Assembly (NCBI RefSeq): GCF_000348985.1 | Contig: NC_035931.1 | Coordinates: 496,001-560,000, forward strand | From: Huiozyma naganishii CBS 8797 | Taxonomy: Eukaryota > Ascomycota > Saccharomycetes > Saccharomycetales > Saccharomycetaceae | Length of the DNA stretch: 64,000 bases | Direction of reading: 5' to 3' | Part shown: positions 48,067-58,400 of the stretch, in pieces | How the letters are laid out: each line of letters starts with the position of its first letter | Numbering within the stretch: the stretch's first letter is position 1 | Notes under the pieces: generated by a model | Database searches by the model: none | Told to the model about the DNA's origin: nothing | Seen by the model: the letters and a program-made list of their open reading frames with translations, nothing else | Program-made: the position numbers and the translations under genes

Positions 48067-48894
48067 ATGGCACTGAAGGAGAAGCTGTCGAAGAATGCGT
48101 ACTTCTTTTACTACTTCATCCTGATGCAAGGCATCGGGTCTGCGATAATATCCGGCGGTATCGAGTTTGCCATAGCCTACGGGATGTACCACGGTCGCAG
48201 GCGTGTGAAAATGTGGCGGTTCCCGCACACTATGGCGGGCGACTTGGTCGTCTCGCTGTGGGTGCAAGTCGGGCTCACGTGGGTGCTGGAGGAGATATTC
48301 ATCGGGTGGGATTTCTGTTGTGGGTCCGCGTGCGAGTTCCCACACATGGATGCTATTTGTAACTACGTCAAGAAGAAGAAGGCTTTGTACTGGTACTGCG
48401 AGGTGGAGTACGGGATGCTCCCCAGGGAGAGGGGGCCTCAGGGGTTTAAACAGTACTTGAAGGATTTGTTTCTTCCGGAGAGGAACATGTCTAGGGGGCA
48501 CACAAAGAAATATAAGCTGTGGCTCTGGTTGGTGCGCAAAGCGATGCGCTGCCTTTCGTGGGGGTTACTCCTGTTTATATTTTTCTGGCCCACCACATTG
48601 GGGATCATGGTTGCCCCAGGAACGAAATATGGGAGACACGATTACTCGTACAACTCGTACCCGTTCCCACAAGTGATGAAACTGATCTTTGGGTTCGTGC
48701 TGGGGCTGATCTGCACACCGTTCACAGTAGCAGTGGTGATCATTAGAAACGAGACGTATACGAGGATGGTCGACAGCGGCGAGTTGGAGGAAGAATGGCC
48801 CTCAGAAGCTGGGTTCGAGGGAAGCCCAGAGGAACGCAAACAAGATCAACTCTTGATGCCTAGTGAGTCCGCTAGCGTCGAAAGTAAGTGCTAA
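48067..48894 (+). CDS. YHL026C-like fungal membrane protein (DUF2456 type)
   Basis: Function unknown. 275 aa (about 315 in S. cerevisiae YHL026C). Four hydrophobic segments are seen: about residues 12-38 (YFILMQGIGSAIISGGIEFA), 56-78 (LVVSLWVQVGLTWVLEEIF), 163-183 (SWGLLLFIFFWPTTLGIMV) and 206-228 (LIFGFVLGLICTPFTVAVVI). A Cys/Trp-rich loop (GWDFCCGSACEFPHMD) lies between the second and third. A charged tail closes the protein. Identity rests on this architecture plus exact position and strand between SNF6 and RIM101. Confidence 0.82.
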   Translation: MALKEKLSKNAYFFYYFILMQGIGSAIISGGIEFAIAYGMYHGRRRVKMWRFPHTMAGDLVVSLWVQVGLTWVLEEIFIGWDFCCGSACEFPHMDAICNYVKKKKALYWYCEVEYGMLPRERGPQGFKQYLKDLFLPERNMSRGHTKKYKLWLWLVRKAMRCLSWGLLLFIFFWPTTLGIMVAPGTKYGRHDYSYNSYPFPQVMKLIFGFVLGLICTPFTVAVVIIRNETYTRMVDSGELEEEWPSEAGFEGSPEERKQDQLLMPSESASVESKC

Positions 48895-49070
48895 AATAAT
48901 TGCAAGAAAGAAAACCCTGTAGCATATACCAGCAAAAGAACAAAAAAAGAATGTATGATGATTACTTTAATTTTTATATTCATATTTATATATAAGATTT
49001 CCTTCCGTCATTTAAGCAAACCTTCCTCATTACTGCTGTTGCTTCGTTCCAAGTGGGGTATACTTCGTAG

Positions 49071-50471
49071 TCATACTCTAATCTTTGGGTATTTCAGGCG
49101 TCCCGTACTGGAAACAGACATCTTCGACATCATATCTTCGATTTCAGATGTGCTTGTCTCGTCGGGCACATCTTCTTCGTCACTTCCTTCCTCCTCCAGC
49201 AGAGAGCATACTAGGTAGTCTCTGATGAGGTTGACTGCGCTGTATATGTCTTCGAACTCCTCTTCGACGCACGCCTCAGTTTGACCGTTGCTCTTCTGGT
49301 ACATGCTGAATGGTCTGTAGTGGTATGCGACTCCATTGGAGTTGTTCAAGGGCGGCATGACGTTTGTCGACATCTGTGGCTGCGAGTTGAACCGTGAGGT
49401 CAAGAGGGGCATCGTTGACATGGGGGGGAGTACTGTGACATTTTTTTGTGACGTGTTCATCATTGGTGGGTTTGTCGATGGGATGGGTCCTGCTGTTGCC
49501 GACAGAGGAGGTAGTTGCTGCATCGTTGGGTATTTTTCTAGAACTGGTGGGGTGGTTGCCGATATGGTTGCCAGACGGGGCACAGTGGGCACTGGGATCA
49601 TCACTTGCCTGTAGTACTGGTTACCTACCGTCTGCTGTTGTTGACCCATGTTATACGACAGTTTGTTGAAGAAAGTGGCCATTGTCTGGACGTTCTCCTT
49701 TGGCATAGAGTTGATCGTGTTGAAGAGCGATGTGTCTGAGGGACTCGACTCGCTTGAGTTTGTGATGTGATGTGTAGCTGTGGGCGAGGACGCTGGTGAC
49801 GACACATCTGAGGAAGAGGTCGTTGAAGAAAAGGAGTTTTTCCTGTAGAGGACTCCAGTGGGCAGTGGTTGTCCCTGTGACGGTAGGGGTAGATACCTTT
49901 GCAACTGGGTAACCAACTGTGGGTTGAAGGACGGGTCCAAATGGGGCAAGTCCTCTGCGACGAACCTTGCCAAGGGCTTGATCGTGTAGTTTGCGCGAGC
50001 AGCACTGGCCCCGGCCTTGCCCACTCTCTTGCTACCTGTCTTTGGTCCTCTTTTCCTCTTTAGAAGCTCGTTGCCCTCCAGATGCGTTTTCAAGTGTTTT
50101 TTCAAGTCCTGGGGCCTCTTAAACTTCTTGGCACAGTTTGAGCATTGGAAAGGTTTCAACGGGATATGCACCCTGACGTGTGACGTGATGTGGTCTCTTT
50201 TGACCGTTTTCACGTCGCAGTGGTCCCAATGACAGTTCAACTGCAGGTTTTTCTTGGATTTCCTGCCCACATGGTCCTGACAGACGTGCGAGTACAACAG
50301 TTCCGGCTGCATAAACTTCTCGCTGCACGAATCCCACCTGCAGGCGAACTCCTGCTGCTGCTGCTGCTGCTGCTGCTGTGAGCTGTCTGAACTTGCGGTT
50401 GGCGAGAGCGGGCTGCCCGTCACCTCCCTCGTGGTCTCGTCGTTCAGTATATCCTGTAACTGCAAAGCCAT
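49071..50471 (-). CDS. RIM101: RIM101, pH-response zinc-finger repressor (PacC family)
   Basis: Transcription factor activated by C-terminal proteolysis at alkaline pH through the Rim/ESCRT pathway. An upstream ATG exists at 50573, but it abuts a TATATATA tract; ATG 50471 ([14 protein letters not shown]) is preferred, giving 466 aa (about 625 in S. cerevisiae). A run of nine glutamines precedes three C2H2 fingers: C44/C49/H62/H67, C80/C85/H98/H102 and C110/C113/H126/H130, the PacC arrangement. S/T/P-rich central part; the C-terminal acidic region ([20 protein letters not shown]) resembles the processed tail. Position beside YHL026C and OCA5 equals YHL027W. Confidence 0.93.
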   Translation of the reverse strand: MALQLQDILNDETTREVTGSPLSPTASSDSSQQQQQQQQQEFACRWDSCSEKFMQPELLYSHVCQDHVGRKSKKNLQLNCHWDHCDVKTVKRDHITSHVRVHIPLKPFQCSNCAKKFKRPQDLKKHLKTHLEGNELLKRKRGPKTGSKRVGKAGASAARANYTIKPLARFVAEDLPHLDPSFNPQLVTQLQRYLPLPSQGQPLPTGVLYRKNSFSSTTSSSDVSSPASSPTATHHITNSSESSPSDTSLFNTINSMPKENVQTMATFFNKLSYNMGQQQQTVGNQYYRQVMIPVPTVPRLATISATTPPVLEKYPTMQQLPPLSATAGPIPSTNPPMMNTSQKNVTVLPPMSTMPLLTSRFNSQPQMSTNVMPPLNNSNGVAYHYRPFSMYQKSNGQTEACVEEEFEDIYSAVNLIRDYLVCSLLEEEGSDEEDVPDETSTSEIEDMMSKMSVSSTGRLKYPKIRV

Positions 50472-50986
50472 TGCTGCTGACGCACTTCTTGAAACTGGAG
50501 AAACCCAAACCCGAGCCCAAACCCCAGCCCGAGCTCCGACCACTGCCCTCGTATCACCTCTACATGCATACATATATATATAGACACATCGCTCTTCGAG
50601 ATCCCAATGCGGACGGAAAAGAAACGGGGCCGCGTTCCTTTTCCGTGACGCTCGAGGGGAAAGAACAATGGCGGGCGGTGCTCCTGCGGCGGTGTCTGGG
50701 TGCTGCGCAGTGCGGCGGGCGCGTGCTGTTTCCCCTCTCGATGCCTGCGCCTGGCCACGTGACGTGACGGGCCAGGCGCAGGCATCGAGAGGGCTCTGCT
50801 ACTAGTAGCAAGACTACTGCTGCGAGCTGCACGCTCTTCTCTTTTGTAGTTTTCAATTTTTCAGAATTTCTCATTTTCACATTTTCCCACTGTATGGCAA
50901 TTTTCCACAACGCACAGAGGAAGTCGACGGCCAGATGCGCTTCAAGGGCTTGCCCAGGGTAGTAGTACAGCAACACCCCCGCTGCC
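50472..50986. other. RIM101-OCA5 divergent promoter with large hairpin
   Basis: 515 bp. A TATATATA tract at 50573-50581 probably serves RIM101. A GC-rich centre (50620-50800) contains a perfect inverted repeat (separate entry). No third gene is visible; WSC4, which lies here in S. cerevisiae as I recall, is absent. Confidence 0.7.
50733..50793. repeat. Perfect 24-bp inverted repeat with 13-nt spacer between RIM101 and OCA5
   Basis: Left arm 50733-50756 (begins CCCTCTCG, ends CTGGCC) and right arm 50770-50793 (begins GGCCAG, ends CGAGAGGG) are exact reverse complements over all 24 bases. The spacer 50757-50769 is ACGTGACGTGACG. With the last C of the left arm, the spacer makes CACGTGAC. Each arm contains GCCAGG on one strand, which fits the PacC/Rim101-family consensus GCCARG. 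It is by far the longest perfect inverted repeat I found. No ORF or RNA gene explains it. Confidence 0.97.
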
Positions 50987-52924
50987 ATGTCCGCAAAGCC
51001 TTCGACCCCGGACAACAAGACGGCAATCTCTGTGTCACACCACTTGAAGAACTTGAAACAGCAGTTCAAAGATAGACAGCTGATCAACCTCCTGATCGAC
51101 CTTGTACGTGCAAACGACCATGACTCGCTCGCATACATCGCAAGGACCTCGGGCATCCCGCCGCAATTGAGACACGTCGTGTGGCCCGTCTTGCTCAAGT
51201 ACCACCCTATGTGCATCTCTCCAAATATCATGTCCAACACAATCAATTGGGACCCACAGACACGCTCGTACCACTTCAACGAGTCCAACACGGCAAATAA
51301 CAGTAACAGTAACGGGATGTCGCCAGTGCAGAGCACCACTGTTTTGCATACAATAAAGTCCGACTCTAAAGCACCCACTTCCGAGCAGGATAAGATAAAT
51401 AGCGGCGCGGACGATGCGTACTTGGACAGAATAATCTCGCACGACCTGAGGAGGTACTTCCACTCGAGGAGCAGCAACCACACTCCGCCAACCTCTGCGG
51501 ACTCTACAGCCCCAGCAGTAGAACAAGAAATCGTCTCCATCTTGAAGTTTGCTATATTCAACTTCGTCAACAAATGGTCCAAGATCTTCAAATACGAGAG
51601 CGGACTCGCATGGATAGCTCTAGGGTTGGCAGAATGGTTCCCACCTTCGTCCTGTGTGGCAGAACCGGTCGTGCTCACAGGAAGAAGACACTCCAAGGAC
51701 GCGCCAAAGGAAAAAAACAGTCCCGATCTCAACATCAATAACTTATACCAGGAGTACCCGCTTCCCTCACTGCTTCGATCGAAATTGCCCAAGGAGTATG
51801 CGTTCCAGTTTGCAGACCTATATGAAAGGCTACTTCTAGTCATACTCCATTGTCCGGACACGGTACGGGCAAGAGACCAAATCAACAGAGAATTCCCGTC
51901 GAAATCAGAACATATGACCAACTATTTCCCGATCCTATCCGGCGGAGATCTACAGTTCCAATCGACCATTTTTTTCAAAGCATTCGCCTCCATCCTACCG
52001 GAACTGTACCAACCGCTAATGGAGGAATCTAACCTACAGACGAACACTTCAAGACTTACTTGGCTGTACTGGTGGCTGAAATTTTCCGGTGCAAGAGCTC
52101 TTCAAAGACAGGACAGGGGACGACTCTGGGATATCTTGCTAGGGTGGAGACCCAAACCTAACATGAACAGCATAAACTTCTTTTTGAATTATAACAGCAA
52201 ATTATTCGACCATTTGTACCATGAGGTACCCCCAGGGTTCCGTTCCCCTACAAACACCAAAAATTCAGAGTACTTGAAGAGTCTCAACAAATTGGACCCC
52301 TTCTGGTTCCCAGACTTGGACCTGTTCACTCTGGGGGACAGAGATTTCCCCTTCGATTACAACGTTCTAAGGGAAATTTTGACCAAGAACAAGTACGACC
52401 AACAATGTTCCGACACAGTTGACAACAAAAGGGGCTCCGAGGTGGAGACCAAGGAGAGCCCACTCACATACTCCACAATCGACCCGCACATCCAGCTGGT
52501 CTTCATCTACGTCGCAATCTTGCAGTACAACGAGTTCAAATTGCTAGAATTCGAGGAGACCGAGATCTCAGAGTTTTTGAACAACGTCCCCATGTTGTCC
52601 AAGACAGACGACAAGAATTACAAAAAACTGTACGTGGAGATCGATTACAATGCAGTAAACAAGAAACACAACGCGAGCAACTTCCGGTCACATAAAGCAT
52701 ACTCCATCTCAGAGACCTCCTCCACCTCATCGCTGTCATCCGGGTCCTCCGCAAACAACGCTGCGGCAAATCCGAACGAACCTGCAAGTAAGCGGCACAT
52801 GCTGATCGAGCTGGGGAACGACGCAAAGGCGTCGCACTCGTTCAACGATCTGCTGAACAGCGCGGGCGATATCTGGCGGAAATGGCTGTGGAAGGAACTA
52901 GAAGAGAATGTCAACAGCGAGTAA
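50987..52924 (+). CDS. OCA5: OCA5, TBC-domain protein of the OCA phosphatase group
   Basis: Cytosolic protein with a divergent Rab-GAP-like TBC domain, linked in S. cerevisiae to the Oca1-Siw14 inositol-pyrophosphatase group. It is 645 aa (about 679). A helical N-terminus (SHHLKNLKQQFKDRQLINLL) leads into the TBC signature TSGIPPQLRHVVWPVLLKYH near residues 57-76. A Ser/Asn-rich insertion follows, then the C-terminal half of the TBC (TSRLTWLYWWLKFSGARAL, then RLWDILLGWRP). The standard catalytic Arg/Gln fingers of active GAPs are not obvious. Position next to RIM101 and ECM29-block genes fits YHL029C. Confidence 0.92.
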   Translation: MSAKPSTPDNKTAISVSHHLKNLKQQFKDRQLINLLIDLVRANDHDSLAYIARTSGIPPQLRHVVWPVLLKYHPMCISPNIMSNTINWDPQTRSYHFNESNTANNSNSNGMSPVQSTTVLHTIKSDSKAPTSEQDKINSGADDAYLDRIISHDLRRYFHSRSSNHTPPTSADSTAPAVEQEIVSILKFAIFNFVNKWSKIFKYESGLAWIALGLAEWFPPSSCVAEPVVLTGRRHSKDAPKEKNSPDLNINNLYQEYPLPSLLRSKLPKEYAFQFADLYERLLLVILHCPDTVRARDQINREFPSKSEHMTNYFPILSGGDLQFQSTIFFKAFASILPELYQPLMEESNLQTNTSRLTWLYWWLKFSGARALQRQDRGRLWDILLGWRPKPNMNSINFFLNYNSKLFDHLYHEVPPGFRSPTNTKNSEYLKSLNKLDPFWFPDLDLFTLGDRDFPFDYNVLREILTKNKYDQQCSDTVDNKRGSEVETKESPLTYSTIDPHIQLVFIYVAILQYNEFKLLEFEETEISEFLNNVPMLSKTDDKNYKKLYVEIDYNAVNKKHNASNFRSHKAYSISETSSTSSLSSGSSANNAAANPNEPASKRHMLIELGNDAKASHSFNDLLNSAGDIWRKWLWKELEENVNSE

Positions 52925-53106
52925 GAAGACTCTTTGGCCGTTACCTTACATAGTTAACTACCTGCCTAGATATGCCATTTTTCTTTCTTTTTTTTTGAGA
53001 CAGAATTTCATATAAGACGAAGCGCAGTGATATCCAGTAGGCTTACAAGATGGATTGATTGAGTTTGGGCAGATTGAATGAGGGTCTGGAACTCGGCGGT
53101 GCGACC

Positions 53107-54096
53107 ATGCCATTGTTTGACAGTGTTCGGAATTTTGTGAATTCTACGACTGAGTTGAAGGTGAAGCAAGCCACGGATGACAGCGAGGTTCTATCGTCGT
53201 CGACGGGGACTGTCATGAATGAGATTTCAGTGCTTACTTACAGTCCCAAGACGTTGAAAGAGATCCAATCTGTGCTGAGAAAGCGGTTCCACTTGATGTC
53301 TACACTCCCGCGGAAAGTTTTGCACAGGAGCTGTCTGATCGTTTTGAAAACGCTGACTCTCATTCTGTTCCTGTTGAATAACGGCTCCAATGCGTTTGTG
53401 AGTTGGATAAAGAGCAATGTGGGTGCGTTCGAACCCTTGCAGAATGTTCCGATCACAGAATTTAGCTTTACAGACAAGGCGGACCTGCCGATGTACGAAC
53501 AGATACGACAATCTGCGTCGGACATTCTACAACTAATTGGGGACGACAATCTATTGGAGGAGAGAAGAAGAGACGTCATCCAGTTCCGTTCTAGCATATC
53601 GTCCCCCGGGAGGAAATCGACGGATAACAGCCATTTGCAAAAATACAGTTACGAACGGTTCAGCAACGAGATTGGGAGAAGTCTCTCTGAAAATATTGGT
53701 GGGGTCAACTCCTCCTCGCTTACTGGTAACGAGGAGGTTGGTACCGGTAGACCTGGGATGATACCGACGCAGAGCATTAAGCGGCGGATGTTTGGCTTAC
53801 GAAGTAATCTGGCGCCGAGCGATGATCCGCAGGTTCCCGATGAGGAGAGCGTTGAAGGTTCCGGCGAGAGTAGTGGTCGACTGACGAGCATCAAGGGTTA
53901 CATCTCCAAGCTACATCATTTGGACCCATTGACCGAAGAGGAGACACCCATCCCGGCCCCAAGTCACATCCTACTGTCACCAGCTAATCGCAAGACAGAG
54001 AGCACGGACGCGACACGCGAATTGGAGGGCACAAAGCCTTGGGCTCGCACGTCATCGTTCACAAACAAGTTCCGTCCATCCAATCCCTTTGCGTAA
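53107..54096 (+). CDS. ENT4: ENT4, ENTH-domain epsin-like protein
   Basis: Phosphoinositide-binding adaptor for Golgi-endosome sorting. The frame opens at TTG 53059; the first ATG, 53107 (MPLFDSVRNFVNSTTELKVK), matches S. cerevisiae Ent4 and gives 329 aa (247 there). The ENTH domain covers about residues 1-150 (ILVLTYSPKT-type block EISVLTYSPKTLKEI, KTLTLILFLLNNGSNAFVSW, RRDVIQFRSSISSPGRKSTD). The extra length is a Ser/Gly-rich tail. An NPF motif sits at the very C-terminus (SNPFA), as in Ent4 and other epsins, where it binds EH domains. UBI4 follows, as in S. cerevisiae. Confidence 0.93.
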   Translation: MPLFDSVRNFVNSTTELKVKQATDDSEVLSSSTGTVMNEISVLTYSPKTLKEIQSVLRKRFHLMSTLPRKVLHRSCLIVLKTLTLILFLLNNGSNAFVSWIKSNVGAFEPLQNVPITEFSFTDKADLPMYEQIRQSASDILQLIGDDNLLEERRRDVIQFRSSISSPGRKSTDNSHLQKYSYERFSNEIGRSLSENIGGVNSSSLTGNEEVGTGRPGMIPTQSIKRRMFGLRSNLAPSDDPQVPDEESVEGSGESSGRLTSIKGYISKLHHLDPLTEEETPIPAPSHILLSPANRKTESTDATRELEGTKPWARTSSFTNKFRPSNPFA

Positions 54097-54550
54097 GAAG
54101 GCGCAAGTAAAAGACAGTGTTGTTTCATTAACCATTGTGTCCCCATAGCATGCACACTGATCATACCACTTGGCTCACGGCACCATCAGATTGAGTGAAG
54201 CACACAAAACCGAGGTGGTACTGTATCTTACACCCGTACACCACAGACCGATTTTTTTTTATTTTTTTAATTTTGCCACAGAATTACCCAAAGAGGAAAT
54301 TATGAAACATTTTGGTGGAAAAAACGCAAAATCGCAGTAACGAGAAAAAAAGGGAAATCCGAATTACACTCTGTGGAAAGAAACGAAAGTAAGAATAACA
54401 GGGTGAGTAGTGTACCAGAGAGTTAGTCAGATGAGCCAGTCAAGCCATTCATTGACCAGACCGACTACGATGAACGGTAACAACTAACACCAATTAAATC
54501 ACAAACTGATATGACCGTACTTCTAACCGTCCAGTGGCAACGATGGTACT

Positions 54551-54725
54551 AGGGGAAAGTTCCCAGTCACGTGGCGACCACGTGACCCCTCCCAATCCCG
54601 AGAAAACGGACCCTGTTACCCTGTTTTCGGAGCCGATGTCCGAAACCGCGGTAAACAAAAAAATCTGCAATTTTGTACCACGTGACATCTGCTGTTACCC
54701 CGCTCTTTATGATAAGCGAAAGGGG
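54551..54725. promoter_or_regulatory. UBI4 promoter cluster: three CACGTG boxes and several STREs
   Basis: CACGTG at 54568-54573, 54579-54584 and 54679-54684. The first two are 11 bp apart and part of an imperfect palindrome. STRE cores AGGGG/CCCCT at 54551-54555, 54586-54590 and 54721-54725. All lie upstream of the TATAAAA at 54760. Stress induction through Msn2/4 is well established for S. cerevisiae UBI4; the E-box role is inferred. Confidence 0.6.
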
Positions 54726-54759
54726 GCTGTTCAAGTTTTATCTTTTTCAATTTTTCTGG

Positions 54760-54766
54760 TATAAAA
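54760..54766 (+). promoter_or_regulatory. TATA box of UBI4
   Basis: TATAAAA, 123 bp upstream of the start codon. Just downstream is TTTGCCACT (54776-54784), eight of nine bases of the Rpn4/PACE element TTTGCCACC. Confidence 0.65.
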
Positions 54767-54834
54767 GAGACACAATTTGCCACTTCCCGGTGCGTCCCCC
54801 CGCTGCTACGACTAGTCGAGTCGGGCAGCACTAG

Positions 54835-55350
<516 letters not shown>

Positions 55351-55488
55351 GGATGCAGGCGTATACATATATATACGGAAATGGTGCTATACCAATTTGG
55401 ACAGTACTATGTAGTTACATAATATCTATTACATCTGTAAAAACATTACTTCTGGATTTGTTCTTGTTCTCTATCTAATACAATTCAA

Positions 55489-58400
55489 CTATATTTCAAC
55501 GTTCTTCAGTTCATGTGTCATTCTCGATGTGGGATCTGCTTCGCTTAATTCGCGAAGTTGACTTTCCACAGAAGTCCGGAATTCAGGGAACTTCTTTATG
55601 AGAGTTGACCCAAATCTTATTAACTTCAATTTCACGTTCAGGATGGACTCTTTCTTACCACAGACAGTAAAAACTTTGTTCCAGTATCCAAAGAGTTTAG
55701 TAGAGTCAACCTCTGTTACAGGACTCTCCAAAAGTAACATGCCTATCTCACTTGCAGCTACCTGACTTTTCCAGGTGTATACAAATTTCTCATTGGAAAA
55801 CAAGTTCGTGGAATGTTCTATAATGTAATCAAAAAGCCTGCTCGACTGACCCTTACTGTAAATTGGCACACTAGCTTTGAGTATGGAAATCACAAACTGC
55901 TCTTTTTCTGTATTTTTTTGAGAGGATTTTTCACCGACTGCTACATTTGGTTTGGCCCTTTTAGCTTCATTCCCCTCAGTAGTCGGATTGGCTATACTGC
56001 CCCTGCTAGTGGCGTCGTCAACATCGTTCATAACTGCAGTAACAATTTTCATATATGTGTCGATCGGGATCGAGGAATTCAAGTCCATCGTTTCACTAAG
56101 ATATTCCGCATAATCGAAAACGATCTTTTTGAGATATTTCATATTAGAACGGGATATTTCGACTTCTACCACCTTATCTATTTCTGCTTTCAAAGTGGTA
56201 TTCGCCACGATATATTCTTTGAAAAAAATAGATAACTGGATCAAAGCCTTGAATAACGATTCTTTACCATCCCATGTTCTACCTTGTAACGAGTTGAGCG
56301 TCAACTGAAACAGAAGATCAATTTGTTTATCAGCAATATGCCTATCCACACTTTGACAAATCGCAAGCAATGTTTTTGCACAAGTTTTCCTCATATTAAA
56401 ATCAGGAGAAGTAATAAAGCCCGATAACAGGTTTAGAATCTCAGACAGGTAAAGTTTAACAGCAGCAGAACCTGATCTTGACGCTTCACTCCATATTTTG
56501 GAATATAGTTGTGCATTATCCTTGTCATTATCATTAGAGGCAATGAATATCAGGGGCATAAAAATAGTACTGATATCTTCGAATTGAGAAGGTGAGTACT
56601 TCAGAATACTATCTATAGTCATTCCCACAATTTTCTTGCCGTTATCGCGAGTACCAGCGAAATACAAAGCCACCAACTTTTTACCATACTTTACAGCCTT
56701 TTCAATAGATGTCACTTTTAACAAGTAGCCTATCGAGGCCGCATACACGGAACTGACTGCCTCATTTTTATCTTCCAACATTGTCATGCAAACTTTCAGC
56801 AGCCTGCCACTATATGGTTTGATGTCTAAGGCATAACGTCTCACCAATAGCATGAAAACCTGGGATGCTGCTACTTTTGATGGAAGACCTACAGAGCTTT
56901 TAGCAGCTTTCACAGCGCTCTCAATCAGAGATTCAAGCATGTCATCATCAGCTTGGTTGATTAGTTTGTCAATGACCTCAAATAAAGGAGAGCTTCTGAC
57001 AGAATTTTTCCTCTGGATATCTATTAAATCACTATCAATGTTGTACTTGCTCGAGTTTAACGCTAGGTAATTGATCACTTGCGGCTCAAGAGAAGAAAAG
57101 AGTAGGGTGAATTCGTAAATCAGCTTTGGCGAATATGGTCTAATAGCTTTACTATCTGCCTTCACCAAGTCAATCAATGTTGTTAGAGCAAATTTACGAA
57201 CCTCTTCTGCATCACTTTCAATACCTTTCAATCCAAGAAGGAAGGGCACAATACGATCCAACAACATTTTAGATCTTTCTGTCGCCCCACCTTCAGTAGA
57301 ATGAATGGAACGAGAAAATATTTTTGCCAAGGCGACCACGAATCTTGTACCAGCTTCTCGTACACTTTCTTTTATATCATCCATGACTCTGAACCCCATC
57401 ATCCACAGATCCAAAAGTTTTTCCGAGAACTTCTCAAAGTCTTGAGTCTGCAAGAGCTGTAACAGCCCAACGGTACTCGCCTCACGTATACGCCATTCCT
57501 TATTTCCCATACCATCCAATAGTGCCGACAGTATCACATCAAAATAGGAGCTTACAGTTGATGATGTGTTGGTTATCAGAGTGTTCCAGATATCGTTCAT
57601 TGAGCGTGCGACACTCGGAAAAGGATCAAATTTGTATCTATACAACACCGGAATGAGTTTATTAGATGTTTTTTCATCTTGTAATAACATTTTTTCTAAA
57701 GATGACTTGGACAATATAGCACCCAAGCCAAACGCAATCCCTCTTCTTGAAGACCATAAGGCCGAACTTTTGGCCAAAGACATGAATTTGTAAACCAACG
57801 AAGGATCACCAACCTCAGACGCTAAACTCATTATATCCTTATAAGTACTGATAGAGCCATCACCAGTATTCATCACATCGGGTTCAAATACCTGAGTTTG
57901 TTCTGACATGGTCCCAGCACTTAAAGCCATTGCCTTGGTGGAATCGGTAAACGACCTCAACAAACTTTTTACCATATCCTCTTGCAAATCACTGTCTCCT
58001 TGCTGGTAGATTAGTGATAACCCTCTAGCAGCCGCATCTTGAACGAACTCGTCGTTTACAGCTAGAAACCTCATAAACTTTAAATGAATATCCTTCGATT
58101 TAGCTTTCAGGAATGCATTGTTTTGAAGATACTCTGTCAAACAAAGAAGCCAGATACAACTTGCTTTCTTCATTGCAGGTTCTGTAGAGTTACATGCAAC
58201 AAGAATCTGGTCCAGAACTTTTCCAGAGTTTTCGGTCTTAAACTGCAGTTCCAACTGTGCGTAGGAAGCTCCATATATATCACGTTCTTTGAGTAAAATG
58301 CGGCTACTCCACCCACCTGCAACAAGAGAAAGTGCTTCTCCTGCCGCAAGTAAGTATTCGATTTGTTTTGAAGGGTACGTCGCGAAAATGTCTTTGAAAA

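Noticed and set aside
50560..51921. 453-codon open frame antisense to OCA5, extending into the RIM101-OCA5 spacer
   Set aside because: It is the complement of a clearly conserved gene in a GC-rich region, where antisense stops are rare. The product has no recognisable domain and crosses the hairpin.
54568..54584. Possible centromere element CDEI (TCACGTG)
   Set aside because: No 75-90 bp AT-rich CDEII or CDEIII (TTCCGAA core) follows at this or at any of the other CACGTG sites in the window.
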